From assembly GCF_000189635.1 (NCBI RefSeq), contig NW_002476145.1, positions 1 through 64,000 of the forward strand: a stretch of DNA of 64,000 nt. The letters run 5' to 3'. Positions within the stretch are counted from its first letter, which is position 1. The number at the start of each line of letters is the position of its first letter. The notes under the pieces were generated by a model. The model worked only from the letters and a program-made list of their open reading frames with translations. It did no database searches and was not told the DNA's origin. Position numbers and translations under genes: made by a program. This DNA is from Tetrahymena thermophila SB210 (taxonomy: Eukaryota > Ciliophora > Oligohymenophorea > Hymenostomatida > Tetrahymenidae). Shown one piece after another: positions 1-12,715 of this stretch.

Positions 1-158
1 ATAAAAAAATATTTATTAGAATAAAGATTTTTAACTAATTATTTGATAACTACAAACATTTTTTAATAAAGCAAAGAATAAAATTAATTAATTTATTTAT
101 TTATCTATATTTCTTTGAAAGTATTTATTTAATTAATAATTAAGAAATGAAAATAATT

Positions 159-2221
159 TCAATTATCACTTTAATTATCTTCATTATCTTCTTATTCTTC
201 ATCTTCATGCTCTTCGTCTTCATGCTCTTCATATTCATCATGATCATCTAATTCATTTTATTACTTTTATTCCTCTTCTTCATCATCATCTTCATTATCT
301 CCTTCATTTACAGTATTAATTCTATCTTTAACTTATTCTTCTAAATCTTCAAGCTAAACTGCTTTGCCTTAGCTTTTAGGCTTGACAAAAGATTTATTTT
401 GGGAGGCTTTTTAGGCTTTCTTTGACATAGATATATTATTGATGTTTATATCACTTGAATTTAATGATTTATTAAGATTTTTTTTATCAAAAAGAGCTGT
501 AACATTGTTTTATCTTAATTTTTCTTCATCCTAATCTTCATCTTCTTCATTTCCATCTTCCTCACCATCTTCATCGTTATTAAAAATCTCATCATCTTCT
601 TGGTTGTCTTTAAAAGTGCTTTTAAATAACTTTTGTTTCTGCTCTATTCTCTTTCTCTCTCTGATTTACAAAACTTTAATGATGATTATCATTCCAATAA
701 CAACACAAACTATTGATATTATAATTATTTTTATAGCAGGATCCATTTCTTCATATCCTATTTATTTTATTATTATTATCATCTTATTACTATTTTTTTA
801 TTTGTTTAAATAAATTACTTTCACAAATTCCTTTTTCTACATTTTCTACAAATTTACTAGCACACTGGCAGATTCCATTCAGAGGCGAATAGCTCTAGTA
901 GCATAAGGTGCATTTCTACTCATCTTTGCATTCTAAACACTTGTTACCACATTCTTTAATATTTTAAAAGGTTTTTATAACATTAATTTATAGAAATAAT
1001 TTATTTACATTAGCAAATAGGAGGAGAAATATTATTCACTTTGAGAAATTTATCAGATTCACATTAAAAGCATAAATATTAATTGTAACCATTTTCACTT
1101 TGGGATAGTGAGAGGATTTATTTCGGAGGATATGTTTAAATGTAATCTATGCCAATATTAATAGCTTCATCTGGTAAATCTCTAACTTAAATATTGTTTT
1201 CATCAAATTCTATTGCCTTTATTTAATTCTATTAGTTTTTAATAAGTATTTAACCTTGATACTATTATATTGCAAATTTAATGCTTGATATCTCATTTCT
1301 TAGCTTGAGTTAAGTTTGAGGTTTAGTAGGAGAGTTCTAATCATAGAGCATATAAGTCGATGTAGAATTACCTTAATTATCTGGAATTATCAACAAATTA
1401 TTTTAAAACACCCAAAATAAATATCCTTGTTAGTAATCACTGAATTTAATATTTTTTTCTATTTCTTAACTTAAAAGATTGACTATTACTATTTGTTTTG
1501 ATGTAAAATAATATATCTTTCCATCTGAATGAATAAGATTCTTTATAGGGTTTTCGTACTGCGTCGTTTCATTATATAAGTTGCTCAATTATCCATTTTT
1601 GAGCATCATCACTGATAGAGATCTTCCATAAACTCCAAAATATTATTAATTTCTAAATTCTTTTTAAAATTAAAAAAATTTAAATAAAAAAACATAGAAA
1701 TAAGTTTATTTACTGAAATTCATGATTCCCTGTACGTCCTTTACTTTGGTTTCAAATTAGTCTTCTAAGAGAGTAGAATTATTTATATTGATTAATCTCA
1801 AACTTCCTTGAATTAGCGCTACTACTAAATACTATTCTATATCAACAATATCTATAATTTTTTTATCTTCAAAATGAAAAACATTTTTTTTCTCATAAAA
1901 ATCTTTAACTTTCTCAAATTCTATTAATTGATATTTAGCTTTTTTGTTAGGATCTGGTCTTTTTAGTCTATCAGTTTCTGGATTTTTCTTCTAAATATTT
2001 TCATAATTAACATTCTCTACAGCTACCTAAAAAATATATGATTGACGATAGGTAAAAGGCTAGTCACTAATAGTTAAATTATTTGCAACCAGAGACTATA
2101 GCAAGCTCTAATTTACCTGAAGCTAAGTTATCTAGCAATTTTTAAAGGCATTAATAGTAGTGAAAATTTTCAAAAGCAATATCGATGCGACAAGTGTATA
2201 TTTTTTTATTATGAACCTCAT
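159..2221 (-). CDS. Type I membrane protein, cysteine-rich receptor-like, acidic cytosolic tail
   Basis: Ciliate-code gene of 630 residues in four exons. Introns are 1660-1713, 954-1008 and 758-818; removing them gives a length divisible by three. The first is also in frame if kept, so it is the least certain. Residues 1-25 form a signal peptide (basic start, then LVASILLLKIF). The ectodomain has alternating short hydrophobic strands (DIVDIEQYLVVAL, GKIYYFTSKQIVIV) that look like a beta-propeller. A cysteine cluster (CQQCGNKCLECKDEQKC) of the growth-factor-receptor/furin-like type common in ciliate surface proteins follows. One membrane span (IIIISIVCVVIGMIIII) leads into a basic stop-transfer and then a tail very rich in Glu/Asp. 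Start 2221 is the first ATG of the signal peptide; the stop is TGA at 159-161. Ligand and function are unknown. It is divergent with the next gene, across a 718-bp spacer. Confidence 0.8.
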
Positions 2222-2939
2222 CCCTTTTTTAATTTAAATTCTAAACAATTTTAATTAGTAGAACACTTTTTATTTATAAAAATATTTAGATACTCAATAC
2301 TGATAATTAATTTTTAAAGATAATAAATAAATAGATAGATTGATTGATTGATAGATACTACTAATGAATTTCTAAAATTAGTCTATAAGTTTTCCCATAT
2401 TATTTGAAAAAGCAATATTTAAATAATTAATAGTATATAATTATTTAATTATTTTGAAGTTAGTAGAATCAGTATTGTAACTTTATAAATAAAAATAATT
2501 ATTAATTTAAGTTTTTTGACATTTTTAAAAAATAAAATCAATAGATTTTAAATAAAGCTGTTAAAAACAGAGTAACAAATATTTATTTGTTGATGAAAAA
2601 ATTGTTTAAATTTATCAATTTTTTTCTTTATTTTTTGAAAAGATAATTCAGTAATTAGCCTTAATGAAACTTTTAAATAATATTGAAATTTTTTCAGTAA
2701 ATTAAATTAGAAAATGGGCATATATTTTATTAGAAAGATTGTTGGGCTAATAAATTATTTATGTTCATTTAATAAAAAATAAGAGTACTGAATATAACTA
2801 AGTTTATTTGCATTAATTTTAAATTTTTAAAGTAATATTATTCACTAAGAATTATCAACTTAATTTATCAAAAAAGTTGGTATTATAAATTGTAATCAAA
2901 GCCGATAAAGTAGAATTATTTATTAGTCACAAAATATTT
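2222..2939. other. Divergent intergenic region
   Basis: AT-rich spacer between two divergently transcribed genes, so it should hold both promoters. It contains a tetranucleotide microsatellite near 2321-2356. No open frame, RNA gene or recognisable factor site was seen. Confidence 0.5.
2321..2356. repeat. Tetranucleotide microsatellite (ATAA/GATA/GATT)
   Basis: Run of AATA, GATA and GATT units read directly from the sequence, in the spacer between the two first genes. Confidence 0.8.
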
Positions 2940-4613
2940 ATGATGAAATTTAACTCACAAGCTAATGAAGATTTTTGTGCATCCCCTCATTTTTTTATAG
3001 CATAAGGATTAAAGGAAAGAGGCAATAGTAATTTATCAAAAATCAGAATAAATAATTTTAAGGATTAGGAATAATATTTCGTAAAAAGAGAGAAATCCTT
3101 TGTGCTAGATTGCACAAACAAACTTAAGCTGCCAAAAGATTATAATTCGCTTTACGACAAATATATGGTTAATTTTCTGTCTAAAAATTCGACTTTAACA
3201 GATTTAAAAAGAGCTGGAATAGTAAAATTATTTTTGCTTTATAAAAACAAAATTTATGTTTTAATATTATTTTTTTACAAAATATATTAAAATAAATATA
3301 AAGATCTGTAAATATTAGTAAGATGGAAACCATTTGATTTTATTTGAGCATCAACAATAATAACAAAGGAGGAATTTAAATGAATTTCAAGATAATGTAT
3401 ATAGAAATTAAATATAATAAAATATTATTTATTTCATTTATTTAATTATATAAAGGTAGAACTACTTTAAAAGAAACGAAAAAAGTAATAATCCTTGCAC
3501 AATTTTTAAAAACTTCCTGAAATTCCAAATATCCAAGAGCAAAGAGAATAAAACCCATTAAGTAATAGAAGTCATAAAAGCAGTTGCGAAAAGCTTGCTT
3601 AAATAAAAGAATAATAATCAGAAAAAATTACTAACTAAAGCTATGAAGAAAAACTCCATAAATTAAATGAAAGCCTTAGCAAAGAGCACAAGTAAAAAAA
3701 AGTACAATCTATTATTAAGATTAGCACAAAATAAAAACTAAATTAAATCAATCCAAATAGTTACAGCAAAGATTCAACTTAATCTTCAGATTAAAAATAA
3801 CCCAACTCAAAATATATTTCTGTCTCTTTTCGAAACAGAAACTAAAGTTCTCATTAAATAGGTTCCTATAAGATTAGAGAATAAGATTAATTTAATTTAA
3901 AGATTAATCCTCTTTATAGAAAATAAATTAATTCTACTTCATAGCCTAGAAATTTAACTCATAGAATTAATAATTCAATAGAGAACTCTCCTAAATCTCA
4001 TGCTGTTAATTCATTTCAGTAGCAAAATGATTCCTCATTATAATAATAAATAGATTCTTCATAGTAGCTATAAATAAATCAAAGCTACCTAAATCTAAAT
4101 AATTCAAGTCATCACAAAAATTTGTCAGGTTAAAAAAATACGTAGGATTTTATTAAAATCTATGACAACAATACTTTGCCGCAAAGTCGTTATTAATTGC
4201 CTAATACAACGTTAAAAATATAAAAATTTAAATTACTCTCTTCATTCACAAATAACAAATATTCTATACCCTAACCCTAAATAAAAACTTTAGTAATGCA
4301 AAAAAAATGTAATTCTAGCAATATTAGTCTCAATAATATTAATAAAGAAGAAAATAGTAAGTAAGAAGAAGATGTTCAAGCATTATCAAAAGATGAGTTT
4401 CAGAAGATGATCTAAAAATATAAATAAAAGATAGAAAAAAAATTGAAAATAAATCAAGATTAAAATGAAGAAAATGATTAATAAGTAGTTTAGAATTAAG
4501 AATAATAATCTAAAATTATCGAATAAGATAAATTGAATAAAATTAATGATAATCTTGAAGAGAAGAGTTAAATTAATAATGAAACAGATAATAACAAAAT
4601 AAATATTTAATGA
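2940..4613 (+). CDS. Hypothetical Q/N/S-rich protein
   Basis: Three-exon gene (2940-3221, 3304-3396, 3456-4613) of 510 residues. All phases close, and TGA is at 4611-4613. Tandem ATG codons at 2940 and 2943 form the start. The first 130 residues look folded (a KLPKDYNSLYDKYM segment and an ICKYQQDGNHLILFEH segment). The remaining 380 residues are low complexity: Gln, Asn, Ser and Lys rich, with many TAA/TAG glutamine codons. A short poly-Gln run lies at the end of exon 2, and the C-terminal 100 residues are strongly charged (KEENSKQEED type). There is no signal peptide or membrane span. I do not recognise a domain. The copy of CCCTAACCCTAA at 4269-4280 is inside this coding frame and is not a telomere. 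Confidence 0.7.
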
Positions 4614-6255
4614 AATTAGATAGTTACATTTTTTAAGAAAAAAAAGTTTCACAAATATTAATTTATCTTTTTCTTTATTTATTTATTAATCACCTCACTC
4701 TCTCTCCTCTATAATTTCCTGGCAAAAATAAAAAATTTGAAAAAAGTATTAAGTTTGCAAAAGGTAAAAAGATAAAATAAAACTCAAATACATTTCTAGG
4801 TTTTTTGGTATTATTCTAAAATAAATTATACATAACTTGCTAGCTATCTTTTATTTGATCAAATAAATTAAGTTTCCTTTTTGTAAAAATATAAACATAA
4901 AAATAAAATAATTACAATAAACAGTTTGATATAACTTAAATTTTGAGTAACTAAACCAAGATTAAAACTAAATTTTATATAATCCAACAAAATATTAACA
5001 ATAAAGTATTATTAGATTGAGTCATAATAAACTTTTAATATGCTAAAGAAAATTAAAAGCGTAATTATATCCTAAAAAAAGTTTTGAAGTTTAAATTAAA
5101 TTTATAATTAAAGATTTTATATTATTTTGGTTTGGATTTTTTATATTTTAAAAATAATTTTTGTCTATTAGTAATTTAGGATTGATATAAAAATCTTTTG
5201 ACAGTTATCGTACATACTGGCAAAAAGTATAATAAAGAGCAGAATCATATGAGACAAATTAGATAGTTTCTTAAATATTAATAATTATAGTATCTGTATG
5301 TAAACATTTGTTGTAGTATAGTCATTTTACTTAGACTATTTTAAGGTAGAAAGATATATATATGTAAATAAATAAAAAAAATAAAATTTTCAAAAGAATT
5401 AATAATTTATCTATGTAGTATTTTATCAGATTAAAAAATATCTAAAATGATGATAATGATTGTTAATTATTATAAAATAAATCATATACAAAGAAGAAAA
5501 AATTTTAAAATAAATATCTTTGAGCCACCTAATATATCCTTATTTCCATATTCTAACTAATTTAACAAAAACAAATTTCAATTTAAATTTTATCTTTTTC
5601 AACTTTTATCATCTGTTTATTTTATTTGATTCATTCAACTATTTTAAAATGATATATATATCTATGTTAATCGTTTATATATTAGTTAAATTTAAGAATA
5701 CATATAACTCTTTAGTTTATAACTATTTTTGAAAGCTCTTAGATATCAACGAAATATATCAAATCAAATCGAAAACATCTTTTTTAAATTATGTCTTTAA
5801 AGCAACTGTGAATTTCTCTTATTTTTTTAATATTAAATGAAAGGGTTTTAGATTAATACAAATAAAAAAAACATATTTTATTTAATTTTTGTTAGCTTGC
5901 TTGCTTGTTTGTTTGAATGCAGTTGGTTTTTTTTTTTTTTGATTTATTGGTTGAATGACAGGAAAGAGAAATTTATATTATTGCAAAATAAAATAAAAAT
6001 TTATCACAATAAAAATAAATAGCAAAGTGAATAAATAATAAAAGATAAAGAAATTCCAACAAAATTTATATATAAGTAAATAATAAAAGTAAAGGAAAAG
6101 AATAACAAAGTAAAATAAAAAGCAAAAAACAAAGCAAAAAAGAAAAAAAATATTAATAAAAAAGAGGAAAGTAAACAAAAAAAAAACACTCACACACAGA
6201 AGTAATAAAAATAATAAATACTCACTACTCACTCATATAGAACAATTTCATCGAG
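4614..6255. other. Intergenic region
   Basis: AT-rich spacer between two same-strand genes. It holds a TTGC/TTTG simple repeat at 5895-5915 followed by a T run. Apparent hydrophobic frames at 5520-5732 (+) and 5978-6232 (-) are low-complexity T-rich artefacts without coding features. Nothing else was seen. Confidence 0.5.
5895..5915. repeat. TTGC/TTTG tetranucleotide repeat
   Basis: Three TTGC-like units followed by two TTTG units, then a long T run. A CAAG/CAAA version of the same motif occurs at about 7236-7262 inside an intron of the next gene. Confidence 0.7.
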
Positions 6256-9155
6256 ATGAATAGCGAAAGTGAGTTGCACAAAAGCTAAATGACAAATAGC
6301 CCTAGTCCCAATGCAGATGTGATAGATAAGAAGAAAAAAACAAAGGATAATATTATATTAGTTAACCAAAAACCAAACAGCGGAGGCGGAGGAGCTATTT
6401 CTAAACCATAAAATACTAGTGCGAGTAGTTCTGATTTGAGAGTAGTAAATGCAATTATCATTTATTTGAGAACACTTTATATTTAATCATGTAAAAAAAA
6501 AAATTAATAAATTATCTTTTTAGTAATAGCATAAGGAAAATATAAATAGCACAAATTAGATGATAATGGGCCCCTTTGAGAAGAGTATTTTAAAGGACCA
6601 CTTTTACGGGTTCCCTAATTAGTAGCAAAATGCTTCATAATCCTCTTCTACTTCAACCTATTAAACTGCATTGAATATCGCGCCACATTTAAACGGATAA
6701 CCAAATTAGATAAATTAGTTAGGTAAATTAACATTTAAAAGAATTACGATTTATGCATATAGAAGCATTCATACCTCTCCATCATTTGTCTTGTATAATT
6801 TATACAAATTAATTTTTCTTCACAGTTTATATCTTCAAAAGAGAAAAAGGAGAGATTAATTGAAGAACATTTATGAGAGAATAAAATGAAAAGCAATAAA
6901 AAAGTTTTACTCGCATTCAACTGAGATAAACAACATTAAATATGGTTAAATAAAATTTTTTATATCAAATAAAAAATAGGAAAACTGCCTGATTATAATA
7001 AGAATACAAATTACTATTAAGAGTTTTGGAAAATGTATTACACAAACGAAGTCATCATCTCAAAATTAAACGAATATAAAAAGGAAATTTAGCAAATAAG
7101 GGATAAGGCAGACCGATTAGAAGTAATTTAATATTGATTTCCACTTATAACATTTTAATTCAAATGCTTTCAAAATATATTGTATAATGCTATCTATTCT
7201 CATTCAATTTAGCAAGCTAGCTAGAAGCTAATATAAAGCCAGCAAGCAAGCAAGTAAACAAGCTACCAATATTCAACTCCGATTATTTAAAATTAAATAG
7301 TTATCCCATGTATTTATTAATAATTGGATACCGACTAGCAATACTAATAGCTTGACTGATAAGATAAATTTTTTATGAAGTGCAAAAAATAATATTTTTA
7401 AATTAATAAATAAACATATAGAGTTTTTTATACATTTCTAAAATTTCTCCAAATTGAGCATTCTAAAAAATATTTGTAGCAAACGCAGACTTTCAATTTT
7501 TAGAGATTTATTTACACAAGAATTTTATAAATTCATAGTCATTCAAGCGGTTTTCATTTCAAATGTTTTATTTTTCTAATTTTTGTAGAAGTAGGAAGTT
7601 ATTTAGGTATGTAGGAGGAAAGTTTAAAATAATACTATAGGCTTGTTTATCAATCATTAAATAGAATTTAGTTTTAATTTCTTTAAATTTAAAATATTGC
7701 AAAGACGGTGGTAAAACCCCAAACATTTTCTAATAAATAAAAACTATTTTTTTAGGCAAGTAAAAATAAATCATCAAAAAGCAATTTTTAGTTAGGTTCT
7801 ACTTTATATCTCTAAAACTTTTCATAGAGCTGGTTTTGAATTATTTTTTTTTAAGATTAATTACGCGAGATTAGTCCATTATATAATAACTTTTAAAATA
7901 AATTATTCCGCTTAAAAAAAAATTATCGCAGCCAAGCATTTTTAATAAAAGAATAAATAAATAAATGACAAAAGTTCAATTTCAAATAGATAGATCATAT
8001 TTGAAAGCATTTTTTGTTATCTCATTTTAAATATTTAATTTTTTAATTATCAAATATATTTAGCAAATGATCACCCATTTGGATGATGGCATTTCTCAAG
8101 ATTAGGACTCTAAATCTTAAACTAATACAGTACAAAAAACTAAGAAAAAAAATCGTAGATGTGCCTCAGATATTTAAAAAGACTTTTAAGTAAGCTTTTA
8201 AATTAATTAACTTTTGAATCATAGCCAAGAGATAAACTATATTAATTATCAAGTTATTTTTTAAACCAAGATTAAGTTCCTCAAAAATAAATTTAAAACT
8301 TTAAAAATAATTGAAAATGATCATTCATAAATAGTTTAGAATAGTATTTGAACATTTTCTGCGTTAAATATTACGAAACATCATTATATAAACATCCTAA
8401 TGAAATTAATAAATATTTTGTAAAGAATCTACTACTATTTGCAATCACACTACAAAGAATTAATTAGAAAATTTCTGAAACATTATAATAATCTGATATA
8501 ATATTTATATTTTTCTTTCAATATTCTTCGTAATTAAAGAATAGAGAGAGGATTTTATTTTTTCCTTCTATTTTCTTATAATTAAAAGTATTAAAAGTGG
8601 TTGCCCAATATAATCATATGAAAGATAAAATAATAAATTTGTTACTTAAATTAATTAAACACATTTCTTGCTTTCCTCATCTTATATATAATTAATTTTT
8701 AATTTTATAAAAACAGTGTCCTTATGATAACTGCACTAAAACTTATGGAAGTGAGGTATCTTTGAATCTACATATTAAAATCAAGCACAATGGTGGTAAT
8801 AAGACAGAAAGAGAAAGACTTGCTGTAAAATTTATTTTCATTTAAAAATTTTTATTTAAAAAATTAATTAATTTAATAAAAGAGGTAAATATTTGCTGCT
8901 AAAATTAATGGAGAGGAAATACCTGAAATGAGTCTCAATCTACCACCTGGCTTTATGGAGGTAGTAACATAATTTAAATATTATATATATCATTAACTAA
9001 AAACCAATAAATATATTTATAAAATTTAGGAAATCAATAGTGGAGGAGCTAATAAAAATGAATATTACAAAAAAAATCCAAACAAAGACAAGGACAACAA
9101 AACAAGCAATCATGATAAACAAAGTGAGTCGAATTAAACTTCTAGTAATAAATGA
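6256..9155 (+). CDS. C2H2 zinc-finger protein
   Basis: Multi-exon gene of about 320 residues. Exons are 6256-6444, 6524-6722, 6980-7122, 8064-8189, 8717-8824, 8883-8960 and 9030-9155. The first donor could also lie at 6442. An alternative model adds a small exon, 6894-6944; it keeps frame but needs a 35-nt intron. The N-terminus is Ser/Gln rich. A helical segment (EFWKMYYTNEVIISKLNEYK) predicts a coiled coil. A single classical finger follows (CPYDNC, then HIKIKH) and runs straight into NGGNKTERERLARQIF and GFMEEINSGG. A C-terminal finger joined to this basic helix suggests nucleic-acid binding, but the target is unknown. The 941-nt intron 7123-8063 is large for this window. The tail is Lys/Asp/Asn rich, and TGA is at 9153-9155. 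The finger is well supported; upstream joins are less certain. Confidence 0.7.
7123..8063 (+). other. Unusually long intron of the zinc-finger gene
   Basis: GT at 7123 and AG at 8062-8063 join two phase-0 exons. The 941-nt interval is AT-rich and has a CAAG/AGCT repeat patch near 7206-7262. I found no extra exon in it, but a small one cannot be excluded by eye. Confidence 0.55.
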
Positions 9156-11286
9156 AGAAACTATCAGTACTAATATATAAATAATATCAATCTCGAGCTT
9201 TAAAACTATAATAAAAACCTAAAAATTTGATTTTAAAATTGTTTCATAGTTTAAAAATATTATACTAACTAACTAACCATACCATACAATCTACTTAATA
9301 CTTTAAATTTAGTTGAGATTTATATAACAACAAACAAACAAACAAAAAAACAATAAGAATAATAAAAAACTTAAATAAAAATCAATCAAAACCCTTTTAA
9401 TTTCTTGCCTAATCAATTCACACTAAAAAATAATTGCTCACTTTGTCAGAACCATTCATTTATCCTTTATCTATTTTAATATGCATCTTATAAAACTCAA
9501 AAAATTAACATATGAAAGCAATAAATAATTAAAACACACTTTCTGTGTCACTGACTGTTCTATCATATTTGTAAAATTAAAGCTAACATCAAATATATCT
9601 CTAAATAAAACTCAAAATTAATTGGTTTAAAGCTGAAGTGAATTAAAAGAATAAGTAAATTTGAATAACCTTTTTAATTAAAAAGACCGTTCTTAATTGC
9701 TAAAATATAAAACAATATTTTAACTTTGCTGTTAATTCTGAAGCTATTGGAGGAAATAAAATTAACAATCAAATTTCATATTCATTTCAAGCTAACTTAA
9801 ATAGAATCTCTATCACATTAACTTTAATAAAACGAGAAAAAATTGGGCTTCAAAATAAACAATCTAATAAAAGGAACATTTAAGTGAGAATGCTTACCTA
9901 AATTGCTTAATATAATTTTATATTTTATGAAATTTAAAATAATCTATTATTAATAATTACCATCTTAATTCTAATCTTTGTATCAATTATCTATTGCAAC
10001 ATTCTTAAAATAATTTATTGACTGCTAGTGAAATTTAAAATGAATATCAATCAATTAAACTTTTAAAAGTTAAATTAATATACCAAACAAATAATCAAAT
10101 AAAAAAAATAATTATCACATAATACAAATAAATAAAATAGTAGATATAATTAGAACTAACTAACTATCTTACTACATGAGTGACCTATAATGCACTTCTA
10201 AAATTGAAAATAAGAATAAAAAGATATCAATTAAGGCATATATCTATCCACATCTATCTATGAATCTATTCTATTAAAAATTAGTCAAATATATGTAATT
10301 ATATTGGAATATTATATTGATTACAATTCATTATAATATCACACCTAATAATGAATGATATATAAAATTCATCAATTTTACATTATGAATTAAATATTAT
10401 TTGTAATTGGTGTTTTTCCCTTTTTATTCTGTTTTCATGCAATAAATAAATCCATTTAAATTTATCTTATTTTCCTAATGTTTTATTTTATTAATTTTGA
10501 AATTGATAATTTTTTTTAATTTTCGACAACTTCATAATCAATATCTTTCTAAAAAAATTTTTAAATTTACAATTATTTAAAAAAAAATAAATTATTTAGA
10601 TAAAAAAGCAAAAAGAAAAAAAAGAAAAATCAAATTTTAAATAATAAGTCTTCTTAAGTTTTTAAAAACAATAAAAAAAACCTATTTCATGCAACGATGC
10701 CCGATAATTATTTTAACATATACTAAGAAAGAGGACATAAATATTTAAAATTTAGAGAAACATTCTTATCACTGCGATAAACGAGGCATTTTCAAAAATA
10801 TACAAAATCTTTTCTTTTTATAAAAAAATTGTTTATTAAATATATAATTAGTATTATTTAAAACAATTATAGCAAATAAAAGAATAAACACAGCAGAAGA
10901 ATGAGCGGTTAATCCTTCAGCTTGATGAATCTAGACAGAACAAATTTTTATAAAAAAATGACTTCAATTTTTAGATTAGCAGCAAAAATAAAAAGAAACT
11001 TAAATAAAATTATAAATAAAACAAAATTAAAAATAAATAAATAAAAATAAAATAAATATAATTAATAAAAAAGAAATTAATTAAATTAAATATACATTAA
11101 AACAATTAAAGATTAACAGAAATAACAAATTAGATAATAAAAAATTCCATATTTACTTGATTTTTTGTAATATTAAGCAATTTATTAATTAAATATATTT
11201 TAAAAATTAAAATAAAAAGCAAATTTTGAAATTAAAATTTTGTTAAATAATTTAATTAAGATATTTTGTAAAAAACTATAGATCTA
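9156..11286. other. Intergenic region with a possible orphan exon
   Basis: About 2.1 kb, AT-rich. It holds a CAAA repeat at about 9328-9350, a 119-codon open frame at 9665-10021 (listed separately), and an almost pure A/T stretch at about 10980-11060. A locally GC-richer patch lies at about 10690-10795 (GATGCCCGAT and GATAAACGAGGC). No tRNA-like fold or known snRNA was recognised there. Confidence 0.4.
9665..10021 (+). pseudogene. Possible C-terminal exon or remnant of a membrane protein
   Basis: A 119-codon frame between two TGA codons, with no internal ATG start in a sensible place. Its composition is coding-like: a polar stretch (EAIGGNKINNQISYSFQANL) of ectodomain character, a basic linker, and a C-terminal membrane span (LLLIITILILIFVSIIYCNI) ending a few residues before TGA. 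Upstream, 9430-9640 contains short frames with Cys-x2-Cys or Cys-x3-Cys, broken by TGA. Either earlier exons were missed or this is a decayed gene. No complete model could be built, so the entry is tentative. Confidence 0.3.
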
Positions 11287-11739
11287 ATGGATTCTACACT
11301 TTCTAAGGGTGAAGACCTATTTAAATATATCCCATAATTTCACTTAGATGAAAACGGAAGATTTAAATATATCCTTATTTAGTTAAAGTTTAAAGATGAA
11401 ATTCTTTATTTTGTTAGAGGAGAAAAAAAATATAGTTTTCATATGGAAAATTTTGAAAAATTTGCTCTTGATTTAAGAAACTGTGGGCTTAAATTTGATT
11501 AATTTGAATATGAAGAGGAAGATGACAATATTGTTTGCAAAGTTTAAAATATTCCTTTCCAACTAATTTGTGTAGGTGGTGGTAGAGTTGAAATTAGCTA
11601 AGAGAAAAAGAGCCTTTTTATTTATGGATACTCATAGAGTTTTGGAAGAGCAGACCATACTATTGCTTTAGAAATATCTAAAAAACATATTTAACATTTT
11701 CCATAAGAAAACTTCACTTGGAGTAATGAAGGTTATTGA
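11287..11739 (+). CDS. 14-kDa phosphohistidine phosphatase (Janus/PHPT1 family)
   Basis: Uninterrupted frame of 150 residues with TGA at 11737-11739. This family removes phosphate from protein histidines and acts in the cytosol. The family landmarks appear in order: FKYILIQLK near residue 26, VRGEKKYSFHMENFEKFA near 45-60, CVGGGRVEI near 95, and LFIYGYSQSFGRADHTIA near 110-125, with a C-terminal WSNEGY end. These match the animal PHPT1 pattern (KYVLI, EYHADIYD, GGGRI, VYGYS, WANDGY). The His in SFHMENFE sits where the catalytic His of PHPT1 lies. The length is close to the usual 125-140 residues, and the N-terminus is slightly extended. No intron, signal peptide or membrane span is seen. It converges with the importin-like gene downstream. 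Confidence 0.9.
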
Positions 11740-12715
11740 TTTATAAAATAAAATATTATTAGTATAAATACCAAAAGTATTTAAGTGTATTCTATTTTAT
11801 ATTAGTTTTTTATTTCACTAATCATAATTAAGACATTAAAAATTATTTTACAAATAAAGTTATAAATCATTAAATTAAATTGTTTTTTTATTCACTTTTT
11901 TATTTTTTTAGATTGTGAAATATTTTATAAAATGAAGTAATTGTATTTTTAATATTTTGAATTATAATTTCAAAATTATAAAGAATAAGCTCCTAAATAA
12001 ATCAATATGTTTTTGTATTCTTAAATGCTAATAAATCTTTTAATTCTATTTGTCTTGAAGTGTTTGCCTTACTTAACTCTTAGTTCATATTTTAGTGTTA
12101 AAAATTATAAAATAATTTTTTTAATTTTATTTTTTTTTAATGTTTAAGCAATCAGGTAATTAATTAAATAAACTAATTCCTTAAGATTGATTTTGGGTTT
12201 TTAAGTTTTTTTACAATAGTTCTTTAAAATTGTTTACTAAAAGCCTTAAATACTTTTTTAGACCCATTTTGGAGGTGTTTTCCCCAAAAAATGGTTTTGT
12301 GTGAACATTTATAAAGGTGATGAGAATTTATTCCATATTTTTTTATAATTAATTAATTATCATATTTATTTATATTTTTTTTTTAATATTATTTATTTAT
12401 AAATAGCAAGAAAATAAATTTATTAATTGTCAAAAATAAAATTAATAAAAGTGATTTTATATTTTTTAAAAAATGATTGTTTATATACACACACACACAC
12501 TACATTACATAATCTTTTTTCATTTAATTAAATCAACAAAATTTACTAATTAGCTGCTTTTCTTAATTCATTATCAGTTTTATACAAATGTTTTAAATTT
12601 TTAAAATAAAAAAATTAAATTTAGAAATCGAAACACTTAATTCTTAAATTTTTCTATTTTATTTTAAATTATAAATATATAAATGAAAATAATATTTTGT
12701 TCATATAATTTGATA
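11740..12715. other. Convergent intergenic region
   Basis: Spacer between the 3' ends of the phosphatase gene and the importin-like gene. It is T-rich and carries a short AC dinucleotide repeat at 12487-12500. No open frame or structured RNA was recognised. Confidence 0.5.
12487..12500. repeat. AC dinucleotide microsatellite
   Basis: Seven AC units read directly in the convergent spacer. Confidence 0.8.

Noticed and set aside
604-813. Plus-strand frame with hydrophobic tail
   Set aside because: It is antisense to the membrane span and cytosolic tail exon of the first gene.
4269-4280. CCCTAACCCTAA, telomere-like
   Set aside because: It lies inside an open coding frame (Pro-Gln repeats), has only two units, and the expected Tetrahymena telomere unit is CCCCAA.
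5978-6232. Minus-strand hydrophobic frame
   Set aside because: It is low-complexity Phe/Leu/Ile text from the complement of an A-rich leader just upstream of the zinc-finger gene, with no coding signature.
10690-10795. Possible small structured RNA
   Set aside because: A five-base complementary pair (ATGCC/GGCAT) is too weak to support an RNA gene, and no known snRNA, SRP or telomerase RNA sequence was recognised.
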